Source: Baylisascaris procyonis (taxonomy: Eukaryota; Nematoda; Chromadorea; Rhabditida; Ascarididae). From it: a DNA stretch of 64,000 nt. The notes beneath the pieces were generated by a model. It was not told where the DNA came from and did not search any database. It saw only the letters and a list, made by a program, of their open reading frames with translations. The DNA is taken from assembly GCA_037389465.1 (NCBI GenBank), contig JAZARR010000213.1, positions 1,088,501-1,152,500 of the forward strand. Reading direction: 5' to 3'. Shown here one piece after another: positions 1 through 14,000 of this stretch. How positions within the stretch are numbered: the stretch's first letter is position 1; each line of letters begins with the position of its first letter. A program made the translations under genes and the position numbers.

Positions 1-3000
1 TCAGCGAAACAATAAACGAATTTCTTTTTGCCTCGATAAGTCAATAGACAAAAATTTTGATCGCAAACTATGCATATGATTGAAATGTATAAACAATACG
101 CCGAATATGACAGTAAGTAGATCATGTAATTCAATTGTTGCCCAAACGGTAGATCTTTATCTTGTGTAATTCTTAGGTAACAACATTACTCTATTTCAAT
201 AAATAGAACGTGACCAATGAATAGAGGTAAGTAGTTGCAATATGAAAAACATTGACCTCAAGTAGCTCATATCTGAGCTAGTAGCTAATCGTCGAGATTA
301 ACGTTGAGGCATCTAGAAAGACGGCAATAGATGATGCCAGCTCATAAAAACATTCAAACGTAAAAATAAATTACAAAGTAAAACGACAAGATGAAAGCGT
401 TGCAATATGTTAGTGCTAAAACGTTGATTTCTTTTGCTAACGCAATCATTTAATGCTAACGTGTTGTATTTAGCACAAACTTATTCGTATTAAATGTTGC
501 AACCAAGGCTTTTTCTCAACAATCCTTGGATCATTACAAATCGACATAAAAAATAAGTTAGAAATATGCATCAATTCCACGAATAGAAAGCACAACAAGA
601 ACGATAGAAAGGCAACAAAAATATACAATGAGTCGTTGTGTGACCTTCATTATAAAGCGGAAGTCTTACTATGGCGTCGAAAGAGCTCAACGCACAATGC
701 GTTGGCCATATGGCACTAATGGCTATAGTGAATGTCAAAAACATATTCGAGGATAGAGTGAAATAACTAGAAATATTCAATATTAATATGGTTTATCATA
801 CTGCAAAATTTAAAATTTACATTCACAATTGCTTCAGCAATAATGCTCCATTATAAAATTCATTGTTTTGGAAACAATGACTTCATGGAAAAATTAACAT
901 GTGCCTGATGCATATGCTCTTTCTTAAAGACGGAAAATAAGTATAATATTTCAGTAAGGAAATATAGTAGAAGAGAAGTGATAAGATTGAGAAGCATTTG
1001 AGATATTGAAAAATTAAGTTATTCATTGTAAAAAAAGAAGCATATCTTTGAATGTGATCCACGCATTCGAATGAGGTAGTATTGATGATATTGAGAGAAG
1101 GAGGAAGGATTGATGGGGGGGGGGATGATGGGATTTGCTCGAAAACAAGCGGCTTTCAACTTGAAAGAATTTTATGAGTGAAGTGAAATTTCGACAATAA
1201 ATGCATTCATTAGTTCATTAAAAGAAATAAATTTTCAAAAACGTTTATTACCAAAAAGAAATTTTTTTGAGGAATCTATATGCTCCGAGACATGAGTTAT
1301 AAAGTACCTTTGGATTTTCTTTTATTGTTGCTTCATTTTTGTTCCATAATTTCTATAGAATTCATGCAGCTCAATTTTGTTATTTCAAAACAATAAGGTC
1401 GACGATACCTCTCCCATATTGCGTTTTCGATAACCTACAGCCAAATTTGCATAAAGTCTCATCATTATGCATTTTTGTGGAACTTCGAATCCGTGAAAAA
1501 TGGAAATAAATAAAAGTATGCTTTATGAAATGTAAATCAATTAAACGGATACGATTTAAAGGTCGAAGAAATGGAGATATGCAAAAAACGGATACAGAAT
1601 TGGGTCATTGTATTCGTGCGATTCACAAACAATGGCTATAAGAAAGTCAAAGCGGCAAGATGGTACAGTGTGTCTCTTGCTTCAATCTTTCATGTTCTTC
1701 CGTCTTAATATTTATAATGTTAGCGGAAGAAAAAAATGCATATTTTTATATTGGAATTTTTAGCGAAACGAATACCATAAAAATATTTCATTAGATGATT
1801 GTAGAAAGCAATGAAGCATGGGATTATAAAACATTGTGTTATAATGGAGGATTACAACAAAAGAATGAAACAACACACAGCTGAATTTGTATACATTAAA
1901 AACTTGGCAAATATTAGTAGAATACTTTTTTTTTGCGAAAGAAATTATTATAAACATCTCCGTTCGTTATGAAAATATGATGTCGTTAAATTAAGTCTAC
2001 GATATAATAAACGTTATAATGGAGGCTTGAATTAATTATCATTAATAAATCGAAAAGATATGCATTAATTGTAGTATAGTTGAGTGCTTAGTTGCTCTTC
2101 TATGAATGACAATGAATATTATTCATAAAGTTGAACTTGAGTGGTACAAAAGGAAAAAAAAGCGCATGATAGACAAATCTATAGAATACGAGCATCACCC
2201 ACATGAATATATCAGGGAATAAAAGAACCTAAGAAGTACTTGTAACGAAAAAAAACTATGAATTTTTTTTAGCAACGTTTTCCGGATTTGAATAATATGA
2301 CAGAGATTTAAATCATCACTCATTATCGAATAATCTAAGCCAATAAAACGAGAAATTATGCTAAGCGGATTTCATCATTATTTCTTCAACTTATTTAAGA
2401 CAATGTAAACACTATAAGTTTGTTGAGAAATCGAAAATTCTTCGAAAAAGAATCCAACAAAACGAATCAAATCTCGTTTATTTTCCATTCACATAAAACC
2501 GGCATTTGCCGATACGGAAAATTTGCAACTGAAAAAAACCGGTATAAATATTCAAAAATGTCTATTTGAACGAAAAGAAAAAAAAATGGCATTTCGCTGA
2601 AATTTTCACACCTCAATAACGAGAGAAATCTTATGAAAATAGAACAAATGAAAAGAAATATAACCGCAAATAGAGAAATATTTGTCATCAAAGTGAAGAT
2701 GTATAGTTTAGGCATTAAATCAGACATATTTCCCGGTCGCAATCGGCCAATAACGCAGAGATTGTTTTAGTAATTTAGAAATATACTAATGAATTAGCAA
2801 TTTAATTCTTTTATTTCATAAAACCACTAAACAGTTAAGAGATATGAAGGAGCAATGTGATGAACGGTTGAAATCTAATAAAGAAAGCGATAGCGAGGAA
2901 ATAAAACATGTTGTATTGATGACAAGGATTATTGATGAGACATTTTCAAAAAAAAAAAAATAAAAATGCAAGGATACTTCTTTACAATCAAGATAAGCAA

Positions 3001-4636
3001 AATGCAAATGCAATTTGCATCAATTGCAATTCAGTTTGTATTAACTGCAACACAAATTAGCACAAGCTCCCATCAGCATTAAACAATGTCACAAATCGAG
3101 AAACGCATTAACTTTACTACTGAATTCTTTGTAAGTTAATAAAATTGCAATCACTATTGTAAATAACAGCTCTAAAGTCGAGAATATAGATAGCACTAAA
3201 ATTCTAAAAGCTAAAATTTGTATGCAAGAAAATAGAGTATTTTTAAAGATAGTCATAAAAGGAGAGCGTCATCACACAGCACAAACGTAGATTAGCATTC
3301 AACGTACGAACGATGCACGACGTATGAAGGAAGCGACCAATATCGGTCGGATGGTGGTAATTTCTAAATCGAATGGCCCAGATCGGATCGACGGGTGTCG
3401 CATTGAAGTTGGCACGGGTCGTGCCGAAATTAGAATGCACTAATGCACGTAGTTCGGCGATCTGCATCACTATGTACTTTGTCAATATGGTCTTATGACC
3501 TGGCATCATCGATGACCTATTGCCTTGAATCGCCAACGGTCAACGATTCATTTTTCTTCTTTTTTTTGAAGGTGCTAATTTTGCAAACTCTAAGTTAATG
3601 ATTGCACTTCTATCGACCCATTGAACTATGCATCAGCAGCCTAATAGTATTGGTTGCAGACATCAATTGATATAAAATCAAGAGCATAAAATGCATCATG
3701 ATGCAACAGTCATTAATAAATTAGACCAAGTGTATTCAAAAATAACTGTTAGAGAATCTTAACGAAGTCCATTTCCTCTTTTTTCGTAAATAGCAGTAAA
3801 TCTCGGTTTCTTTAGTCAATGAACTCAAGAAAACGATTCATCAACGAGAGAAATTCAGCGTGCACGATTGTTGGATATGATGAGTCACACATAGTGTTAA
3901 CAGTAACACTACATATAAGTAAGTCATCAACAAGTTCACAATCTCATATAGTGGAGGTAATCTAAGTCACAAATGTCGATAACACAGCCGATGATGGAGT
4001 ACAAGAAGTAGGACTATAAATACAAATAATAGCGATGTTGATGCGCAACGACAGTAGTAGATTAACTAAACTTATCTATAAATTCTTTCAATTCTCTTTC
4101 TTTCACGGGAAATATTCTAGGGGAAATTTCTAGAATTATTATAAATTAGCATCGATTATTTATGGTGAGATGAATCATTTTGCAATTCGTTGCTTGAATT
4201 TATCTATAAATTAGTTCAAATTATGCTACTTGAAATTAATCTTGTGGAAACAAACTAAAACATTACTCCAGCGCATCATTGAGTTTCAATGATCAGAAAA
4301 ATATTTTTCATTACAGTTTTTCACAATTCATACACAACTATCATAACGCCAATCCCGCTCACATTAATAACAATCTTCCAATCTCTTTTCAGAATGCGAC
4401 TAATAGTGGAGGCGTAGATAACTTTCAAAACGATGAGAATTGTAAAGAAATGTCTATGAAGAAAAATGTCTGTGGATGGCACACCTGGCTCAGCGGAAGA
4501 TGACCTTGAAAATGGACACAACTACCCGTCGGCGGGAGAACTACGTATTGAGAAAACACACAGACCAAAGAGTATCGAGAAGAGCACTAAGTTTCGAGAA
4601 AATTTTTCTTCCTTTATTTGAATCTCGTGCTATCTT

Positions 4637-4716
<80 letters not shown>

Positions 4717-6633
4717 GCATGCAGAAACTAAAATCAATGGGCTGAAAAAATTATGACTACATAAGGATGAAGACTGGCAAATTGTGCAGTTTATAAATGT
4801 CAAAACCTTAGATGTGAAGAAGTCACATACGGCGAAAGTGACAATTTCCGCAGAAGGATTTGAATAATGTTTTTGTCTTATTTGAAAGAGCTGTTCCTGA
4901 ATTGTTCAAGAGAAGATAGTTCAGTGAAATCATGGATATATCAAAGAAAGAGCATCTGCTTCGTAGTTTATATATTCGAGTTATCTATACAATCTGGCTA
5001 ATCTTTCCTTAACCAATTCATAAAAACTCATGCAGAGATTACAAGAAATTGATTTTTAAGATGTATTGTGGTCTTCGAAAATATACATGAATGTAGATGG
5101 AATCTACTGAACAGACTATACCAATTGCGCATAGACAGACGCAAAGAGACAACCGTTTCATAATATACCGTTGCGTAATCAAATCTATACGAGCGCATAG
5201 AAAATAAGGTTGTTATCAATAATAGTGAATTTTTGATCAGATCGTTGTTGGGCGCATTTTGTGAAGTGTTATCATTCGACTTGATTCCCTTTACATGCCG
5301 AGATTTGACGTCGGATAGCTGAGTGATATGAGATGCGAATTGCGATAGCAATGTGCAACACGGTTGTGTTTATTGCCTATCGACCTAGAGGCCCATATTC
5401 GTGACACCTATCACCATCATGTCCCATGCACACATATATAGCCTTGTCCCCGCCTTCTTCAACCTTAATTTTCGTTTGACCTCAGGTAGCAGCTGCTGCG
5501 ACATATATAATCGCCGATAAACACGCACGTTTATTGCAATTGCGACACCTCTTCGGATGCTAGACCTCGCAAATACGCTCATGTAATATAAGACCATTTT
5601 TTGGGGAGAGTGTGGGAGACGGAAGAGAGAAGGGACGGGGCACATCGCAATAACTTCAGTCGAACATCCGTTCTCGGCAAATGGTTAAATCGCTAAAAAA
5701 TCCCTCCCGATATTTTAATCCCCTCCCCTATATAGTGTCTCGGTCTCTAGACTTAAGTCGACAGCCCGCACATATGAGATTTCCAACGTATTTCCATAGA
5801 AAATGAGGAAAGAAGTGATTATCCGTGCATTTAAAATTACCACATAAATACGATATATTATTAAAAATATCATAAATATCGACGACAGCCAGTCTACAAG
5901 GCAAATATCGAACAAATATCATGGAATATATAAATTCATAGATTTATTATATCTGCTAAGATCGTTCTGTTTGTAGAGATCTTCGAGAATAATCACTCTG
6001 GAGAGAGAGGGATTAATAAATTTTTTTCAAAGATAGCTGTTATTTACATAGTGGCAAATTTTCTCTTTCAATGAGAAGAGGTATGAAGTTGATCAAACGA
6101 AAAATATTGTACGATAATATAGCATAGGGACATTTTTTTCAGCAATCAATTTGAGCACACGAGCGAAAAAACAAAATAGGAATAAAAAAATTGGAAATTT
6201 GATTAATCAGGCCATTTTTCTCTCAAGAGGGATGCTTAGAGGGGAATAGAGCAGTAATAAAATATTTGGGGATGAATAATGTGAGCAATTTTCACTAGCA
6301 GATTTAAAACGTGAAATTTTCTCGCAAAATTGCTAGGTAAGTAAGTAGTTTCCTAAGTCTTCGAAAGATAATTTTTATAGAATATTTGTGACGAAATAGG
6401 AAATGATCTATCTTAATGGGAAGTATGGGACAATGCTGGAAGTATCTATGTTGGATAATGCCTCAGACTTACTATGTAAACCAATAACAGTAGATCAAGT
6501 GGCGAATAATTTTTGATCTATTTTTGAACGCTTTAGGGATGTTCGACTTGATAATAGAGAAGAAAAAGCCAAAGATAATTGTACAATATATTTGGGAGGA
6601 TCATATGAAAAAGATATCGGAATAAGCACTTAC
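1..6633. other. AT-rich DNA downstream of the nuclear receptor exons
   Basis: This is probably intron and possible 3' part of the nuclear receptor gene. No second zinc finger or ligand-binding domain was recognised. Minus-strand open frames at 3243-3536 and 5028-5351 look somewhat protein-like, but splice phase and motifs do not settle them. Confidence 0.5.
4640..4713. repeat. (TA)n microsatellite
   Basis: Pure TA dinucleotide run. Confidence 0.97.
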
Positions 6634-7968
6634 CCTTCGCAAGTATAAATACCATAGTGTAAGCCGGATGATTTATCTCCACAAATGGAGCACAGCAACG
6701 GATCATCATCAAGGTAATCTGCCATCAATGCAGATGTCAACTCGGCCGATCGATGACCATCGATTCGATTGCTCCACGCATAACATGGTTCGGAACCATT
6801 CGAATTAGCTGAATGTTATATCAAATTCTTAAAAATCTTTATCAACGAGCAACCTTTAAATCCTTAAACCCTTAACTGTTAAAACCTTCAAACAATGGGA
6901 GAGGAATATTTGTTTATTTGTTGTATTTATGAGACAAAATCTAATCACTTCATCAAACGGTTGAATAAGAAATATGGAGTAAATGATACGGGCAAAAATA
7001 TGAAGCTTTATTTTAAAAAATACTTAGCATCTGAACACACTGACTTCTCAATATAGGAAACTAAATACTGCCCAAAGATTATTTGTATCAAAATTTCTCT
7101 CTCAACTAAAAAAAATTAGAAATATTATCATTGCTATATAAATTCGACTCTAAATATGTAAATTTTTCTACTCGACAATCATATCACAGACATTAAAAAA
7201 ACGGCGTTATAAAACATCTATTTTCTAAATATTTTCAATAAAATATTTAAATAAAACAACAAGACTCATGCAATGAGGGAAATCTTCAAAAGTCGTGCTC
7301 AACCATAACAGATTTCTGATGTTGCGCACAAAAAGATCCACATGAAATAAGCGAACTTTTAGCTAGAAATATGAAAGGAGATAAGTGAAAAACGTTAATA
7401 CAACAAACCTGAGGGCAACGAAGGACTGCTAAGGTTGGAATTCACCATCGCATTCGGTTCGGCACTATAATGACTGAGCCATGAGAACTTCCCAGAGCTT
7501 CCATCCGAACCAGTACGTTTTGGGGATCTACTTGATTGTGATACTTGCGAGCACGTTGTATCGCTGCTTTGAGGGGACTCCGGACTGAAATACATATTTA
7601 TTTTGCGATGACCATGAATGAATTTACGGCTCTACTTAAATACAACGTATTCACCTATATTATATAATTAAAAGTACTATGCAAGACCAAATAGTCATCC
7701 TCTATCATAAATGAGCGTTAATTTGGTGGAAGATATTCGACTTAAGATCAACTTAAGAGGTTTGTGTTTGTGAAGGGCAAATTCAGATATTAGAGTTAAA
7801 TGGAGTAAGGTCAATCATTTACAGCCCGATGATTTAGAAGCGAAATGCAGCAAACACTCTAGAAAAAAAAATCTGCACACGTATAGCTGCATATCCTGCA
7901 AATCTTTATATTCCAGGCATCATTCCCTAAAATTAATAAAATTTTATGCGAAAGAACATTTCTGAGTT

Positions 7969-8066
<98 letters not shown>

Positions 8067-11029
8067 CCATTAAATATGATAATATGAAAGCTACGATAAA
8101 ATGCATGTATGCATTTTTTTCAGCAGCAACAAACGTTTTCAATAAAATTCGATATTGAGATATGAAGATATACAATATCATCAAGTATCGAGAGTGTTTG
8201 TTGTCATTTCATATAGCTAATAAATTTTGGTAAAAAATGGAAGAAATTTTTTAAAGGTATGCTCCAATAGAGCGGTAATTCAGCGTGGAATGCATTACAA
8301 CTCTCTTTGTACATCTCTCAACCGATAGAACAATGTTGCAAGGAAAACGATTTTTTATGCGTTTCCAAATTTCTATTATGAAAACCTTTTTACTATAATT
8401 CATCATTATTGCTCACCTTTTCCTCCTATAATCACATCCATACTATGGAATTATGATTTTCAATTCATAAATAAATGCAATTTCAAAGTTCGAGACCTTT
8501 AGCATGCAAATTCTTTCAGTATTATATTGCAATTTCATTTCAATTTTTTTTTTCGAGTGTTATTTCATTGCCATCTCTCCTCTCCTTATGTATTGCGCAT
8601 CGAACGTTTATCTCCGATCTGTCAGGACATTCGCCTGAGGAACTTTTTCATTGCGATCGGAATCATATTTTAAAGACCGCTCAAGAACATTTATATGTTC
8701 GATATCTACAAGTAAGCTACATTTTCGTTAATGTTCCTAAATTCATTCCTTTTCCTCTTCGTACATAATCCCGAAGAATATTTCTGCTCCATATCGATAC
8801 GTCGTTTTCTCAACAAGAGCTGACAATTATAACACAGGGAAGAGATTTTAGAGGTTGCAGTTTCTTGTTGATCAATGAAGTTCAATGGCTCTATATCATC
8901 ATATGTAATTTGTAAGTGAGCATAAAAATTGGTAATAAAATCTAATAAGTGCGTATTTCAGCGCAATAAGAAGACAACAAATTGATTAAAAAAACAACTA
9001 TATCCAGTGAGAAAATTACATTTTAAGAGGTTAAAATTTAACATCGAGAACAATTCTTGCCAATAGATAAGAATCTTTTCGAAAAAATGCACAAGGATGG
9101 GATAGTGTCGAATTTTTGAAGTGACGAAGAGCAGACCCCCGAAAATAGTGTCGTTTAAATGACAGCTATTCGAAATTTATCTAAAAAAAAACTCAAGAAA
9201 CGAATAAAATGTCAAAAAAATAGCAGAAATTGCCGACATAAAAAAAAATCCACTCATAAAAGGAACACACTTCATTACTATTTAAAATTGCCTTACAAGG
9301 CACTAAGAATCACATTTGGACATTTGTTTCTCGGTAAATCCGCTTTTTCTTGCTGCAAAAAATCATTTATTTTTGTTATTTATTCGTTACATTTATTTCA
9401 ATCCATATAATTTCATATTTCAGTTGAATAAAGTGATGAAAGCATTGCAATATAGAGTTGAAGATAATATCACTCAGAGATAAATGGGAAATACAAAACA
9501 TCGACCCATACTTAATTTGAAATCTACAATAAAAATTCCGTGAGAATATAAAAATCATTAAAAAAAAAACGCGCTTCTTGTTCGTAGGCCTAAAAATGGT
9601 TGATTCATCAGTAAGGATGCATTGTTCCGATCCGTCAAAAGTCAGCGATCTCACGATGAGATGGTACGGAACGGAATAGAAGAGGAGGACAAATCAGCAC
9701 ACATCATTGGCAGAAGAGCAGGATTGGTAAGAAGGTGATTTTGTGAGCATTAGGGAACGATGCGGATGAATGTAATCTTGGCGAATGAAGGATGCTTGAT
9801 GCGCTCGCCCATCATTATGCGCATGTTCTGTTTTCAGCTCGAAGTTCGTTTGCACGTTCCAGGAAGCCTCAGAAATTAAGGTTTCCAAGAAAAGCTTTCG
9901 GAAGAAGAGGACAGCAAATTTCAGGGAATACAGTACAACCCGTACAAAGAAATATAGGAATACGAAAGCTCTATTCTCAGCCGACGATATGAACGATATA
10001 TTTTCAATGATAGCCTCCAAATCAGCTCTGATGAGAAATAGCTTCAAGTTCATCGCTAGGTAAAAAAATTTACGAAAAGTTAGCAATATTTTTTTCGATT
10101 TCTTTTTTTTTTGCGCTCAGAACGCGAGCACTTCTCATTAGAAGCGCACAATTCGTTGACGATAATCAAGGTCATAAAAGGGCATCACTTTAAAACGCGC
10201 CAAATCGAAAATAAACTCCACAACGTTTAACGTTGAAATTTCCTGTTTTGGGTATTTTTATTGCATTGAACGAATGCAACGTTGTTGCGTTTGTTTGGAG
10301 TAATGCAAAAACTACATTATACGGCAATGTGCATTACCCCTTCAAAAAAAAAAAAATTTCTTTCTCATTCTGCAACACTATGATATTGATGCAATGCAAT
10401 AGGTATATGATGTTATAAAACTGAATCGAATTTTTGCATAATAAATACGATATGACTTATGCAGGAAATGAAACCATTATCTGTGCAGTTCATTTCGTAT
10501 TGAAACACCACATAAAAACACTGCGCATCTCTCAAACTGTGGAGAAATTCATGTAGCATTCTAATTGATATATATTAAAGCGTCACCTGAAGATCTGAAG
10601 CATGCTTGGTGGCTTCGGGCTGGACAATCAAACATGAAACCTGTCCACGAGGGCACAAATGCAATAACGATGCGAATGATCGGCTTTAAGGGATGAACGA
10701 CTTTTTTAACTAGTGCATTCCACCGAACAGCAGACAGATGTGATCCCACAAAATCTGCTGCTGAAGGGTATTTTAATTGAGACAATGGAATGAAACCTAG
10801 ATGAAAAACGTACCTGCACGGTTCTTTGCGCATTGTTTTTGGCGATCCGTCCCATCGTTTGCTGGGTGTCGCTGCAATACTACCAATAACAGAAGGGGGA
10901 TGAATCGGTTGTGGATGTGGCAAACTGCTTGGACGTCCGATGTGGGCCAATTGCCGCAGATCGAAACCATGGCTGACTTGACTCAAATAATAACTGTACA
11001 AGGCAAATGGATCGGCATGTGGAAATGGC
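6634..11029 (-). CDS. Nuclear hormone receptor, three internal exons (partial gene)
   Basis: Three exons join in frame: 11029-10814, 7584-7409 and 6808-6634. Acceptors are TTTCAG, TTTCAG and ATTCAG; donors are gtacgt, gtttgt and gtaagt. The first two exons encode a linker rich in Pro, His and Ser, as in the variable A/B region. The third ends in [20 protein letters not shown], the first zinc finger of a nuclear receptor DNA-binding domain: CxxC, GLHYG and TCEG are all visible, and the fourth Cys would open the next exon. An intron at this place is common in the family. The GLHYGI-TCEG wording suggests the NR6A/HR4 branch, but that is an inference. The product should be a nuclear DNA-binding regulator. 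The second finger and ligand-binding domain were not found at 1-6633, so they lie in an unrecognised exon or beyond the left edge. Earlier exons and the start codon are also missing. A (TA)n array lies in the intron between exons 1 and 2. Confidence 0.88.
7972..8062. repeat. (TA)n microsatellite in the nuclear receptor intron
   Basis: Pure TA run of about 90 bp between the exons at 10814-11029 and 7409-7584. Confidence 0.97.
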
Positions 11030-14000
11030 CTGAAATGATTCCTTTTGTGAAAAAAAAGTGAATAACCATATAGATATCGTGATAAGCGTGATGAGTGGCG
11101 AATGGATTCAACCATGGAGCCTAATGCAGAGGAGCTAGCTTTGTCTCACGATTTCTGATGAAAAAAATTGTTGTCTCTGGGATTCTTCGCCATCTTATTT
11201 GGATACTGTTAACCGGCTAGTTCAGTTTAGACATTAGTGGATTCGTAGAGTAATCGAAACTCGTCAAAAGATCTAAATTTGCATATTAGCCATGTTTCTT
11301 CATCTTACTTCCGTACATCATGAACGAATATCGGTCGTCGTTCATGCTTGATGGTTTCATGCCTTATTTCTATAGTTTACTTTTCCCTTCAATATTAACT
11401 AATGTATCAATTACTGCCATGATATTCGGTGATGTTTTAGTAATTAATAGAAGGCAAAGAATTTGAATTTGGGTTTGAAACAAGATGTGCGCTATGCTGC
11501 AGAAATAAACGTCAAGAAAGTTTTCGACCGCAAAACACCCTTGAATTCTACTTTTTATGTAAAACCCAGCCAGGGACCACATTTACCAATGCGTTGGGAA
11601 AAATTATTTGTAAGAAAGCATAACTGTATAAAAATTGAAAGGATTCTGTGGTGACAATACAGCATCATTTCTCTAATCAATGGCCGAAAATGGCTGTATC
11701 TGAGCATAGAAAAACAACGGTTAAAGATTCCTTGCATTTTATTACATTTAGCTTTATTCCCTTTCTGCTTGCTGCTTTTAGCATTATTATAGCCTACGGA
11801 AGTGACGCTACTACATCAGTTGTTGTTTTTAAAAGAGACGTTTTTGTGATAGAAGATTTGCAAAGTTTGTTTCATGATAGATAATATTTTTGAGCTTTTC
11901 GAACGAAAGTGAATCTTTTCTGTCCTTCTTAGTATCCACCTTCCGATACCGTTATATCTTTCTTTAGACTAGAAAATAGCCGTGGATGCTGCAGCGACGA
12001 ATATTTTCCTTATCGTAAAATTTCCTAAGATGGCTCCGACGAAATTTTTCATCTTCTCCATGATTTTCAACTAAATTCCTCATTTCGCTAGTTTTTAGCA
12101 ATTGCGTAACATTCCATCATTCAAATGGACATTTCAGCATATATATAAAAGATGGCCCAAATACTTTCAACGATTCCGCTCCGATGCCTCCTACGGCCAA
12201 CCTGCTTGATAAGTTTCAGCTTCTCGGCAACTAAATTTCACGTGATATATCATGCTAGAATTACTTGATGGGTTGTGGATGAACGATAAGTGGATGATCA
12301 GATTTGATCGATGTTGACGAGGTAATCACTGGAGATCGAAATGCCGAGGTTGGTTCCACACTCATCGCACTATTGAGCCAGCTTTCTCCCTTTAGACGCG
12401 CAAATCAGAAGGCCTTGCTGATGGCCGATGACCGTTGAAGGCGCCCGATTAAGTTTCGAACCGGAATCCTCCTAGAAGATGAGCGCAATATAATATGTGA
12501 ACGAGTAACTCATGAAACAGTTGGTGACTTCAATCTTTCCACCATTCGCATCGCATTCGTCTATAATAAATAATGTAGCAGCCAGGAGAGCTACTACAAA
12601 CAACGTGAATATTAGTCACCGACCAACACAGACCGACATATACCGGACAGGCAGACATATGTACATGTGCATAGACATGACCTTACTATGATATGCTATA
12701 GAAATGCTCCTTTATGGAAAAGTCTAAAAAATTGATCAATATTATTCAGTACAACTTTTTGGCATAGAGAAATAATAAAGAAAAACCAGAATGCAATAGA
12801 TAGAGAAGAAAGAATAGTAAGCAAAAACTTAATCGAATAATGCGAACGTAAATCGTGATCCATAATAAATGAGTACTTCTTTTGATTCTCACATTTCAAC
12901 ATTTGAGATAAGATAAACTAACCAATAATATCTAGTAGTGCAACACCATGCTCATCGTAGTTCATCACGCTTATCGCATCTCGTTGCTATTCAAATAGAC
13001 AAACAGACATCAGACAAACAGACAAACAAATACCGGCCAGCTGTGTGGTAGTAGCTCAGAGTAAAATTGCATTAAATAAATCGATGAATAAATGACCAGA
13101 TTATCAGATTTTCTTGCTACAATAAATCGCGCAGCTAATAGAAATAAATGAACGTTTCCGTAGTGATTCGTAAAATCTCCACGTTTTGCTTTATAAACTT
13201 CCAAAAAATTGTGTTATAGATTTATGAATGCAATTCCTAAGCCTACTCAGAGGGAAGACTATATGTACATATGTATATATTTGAGATATTAACGTAAATG
13301 AAGGGTATTTCCATTATTTTCTATAATAAATACGACGAGGTACACGACTTAATAAGGGAATCTGAAAATTTATCATAGAATCAACCACTTAGGTTGATAA
13401 GAGGTAAGGAGATTTGCCTAAGATGTTGGCACGATATGTGTTTTTCATAGAGTAGACATTCGATCAACTTTTTTTGCGTAAATATTTATACAATCTTACT
13501 GGAAAATTGTGCTGTGCACTATTCACTATATTGGAAGATAACAGAGCTCGCAAATGTTCAGCCATAGAAATTTTCTTTTTTAATTTCCACCTGTTGGCTG
13601 CATAACGAAATTCGATGTGCAAATTTTCTGACACTGTAATAGCAAAATATCTATGAATGGTTTCAAGATGAGATGAGGAAATTGCTCAAACGAGACAAAA
13701 ATGGGATCGTATTTCATAATATACTAAGGTCTGCCACAATAGCTTCTAGTATTAATTCAGTGAAATTATCAAGCATACAGACAGACACATACATAAACAC
13801 AGATAAGACACTCAGAGAATTGCGCTAATTGCAAAAATGTTTGAAAACTACATGAATATATAAACGCATTAAAAATATTTAAAAAATCTTAATATCGAAA
13901 TAGAATATATTTACAAAGCAAGTAAGAAACGCGTTCTTAAAAGCAACCAACAAAACAACATATAACGTAAAAGCAGATACGGTGACCATGAAGTGTGCAC

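Noticed and set aside
3243..3536. Minus-strand 97-codon frame (NRSSMMPGHKT) as a hinge or ligand-binding exon of the nuclear receptor
   Set aside because: Composition is suggestive, but no ligand-binding signature is visible and the acceptor and phase cannot be tied to the known exons.
5385..5645. Possible second zinc finger of the nuclear receptor (CRNCNKRAC in one minus-strand frame)
   Set aside because: Cys spacing does not fit the family, a stop lies five codons upstream, and the CKGFF block is absent.
10561..10813. Extension of the nuclear receptor exon to a stop at 10561
   Set aside because: A good donor at 10813 and an in-phase next exon at 7584 explain the gene better; the extension is intron read-through.
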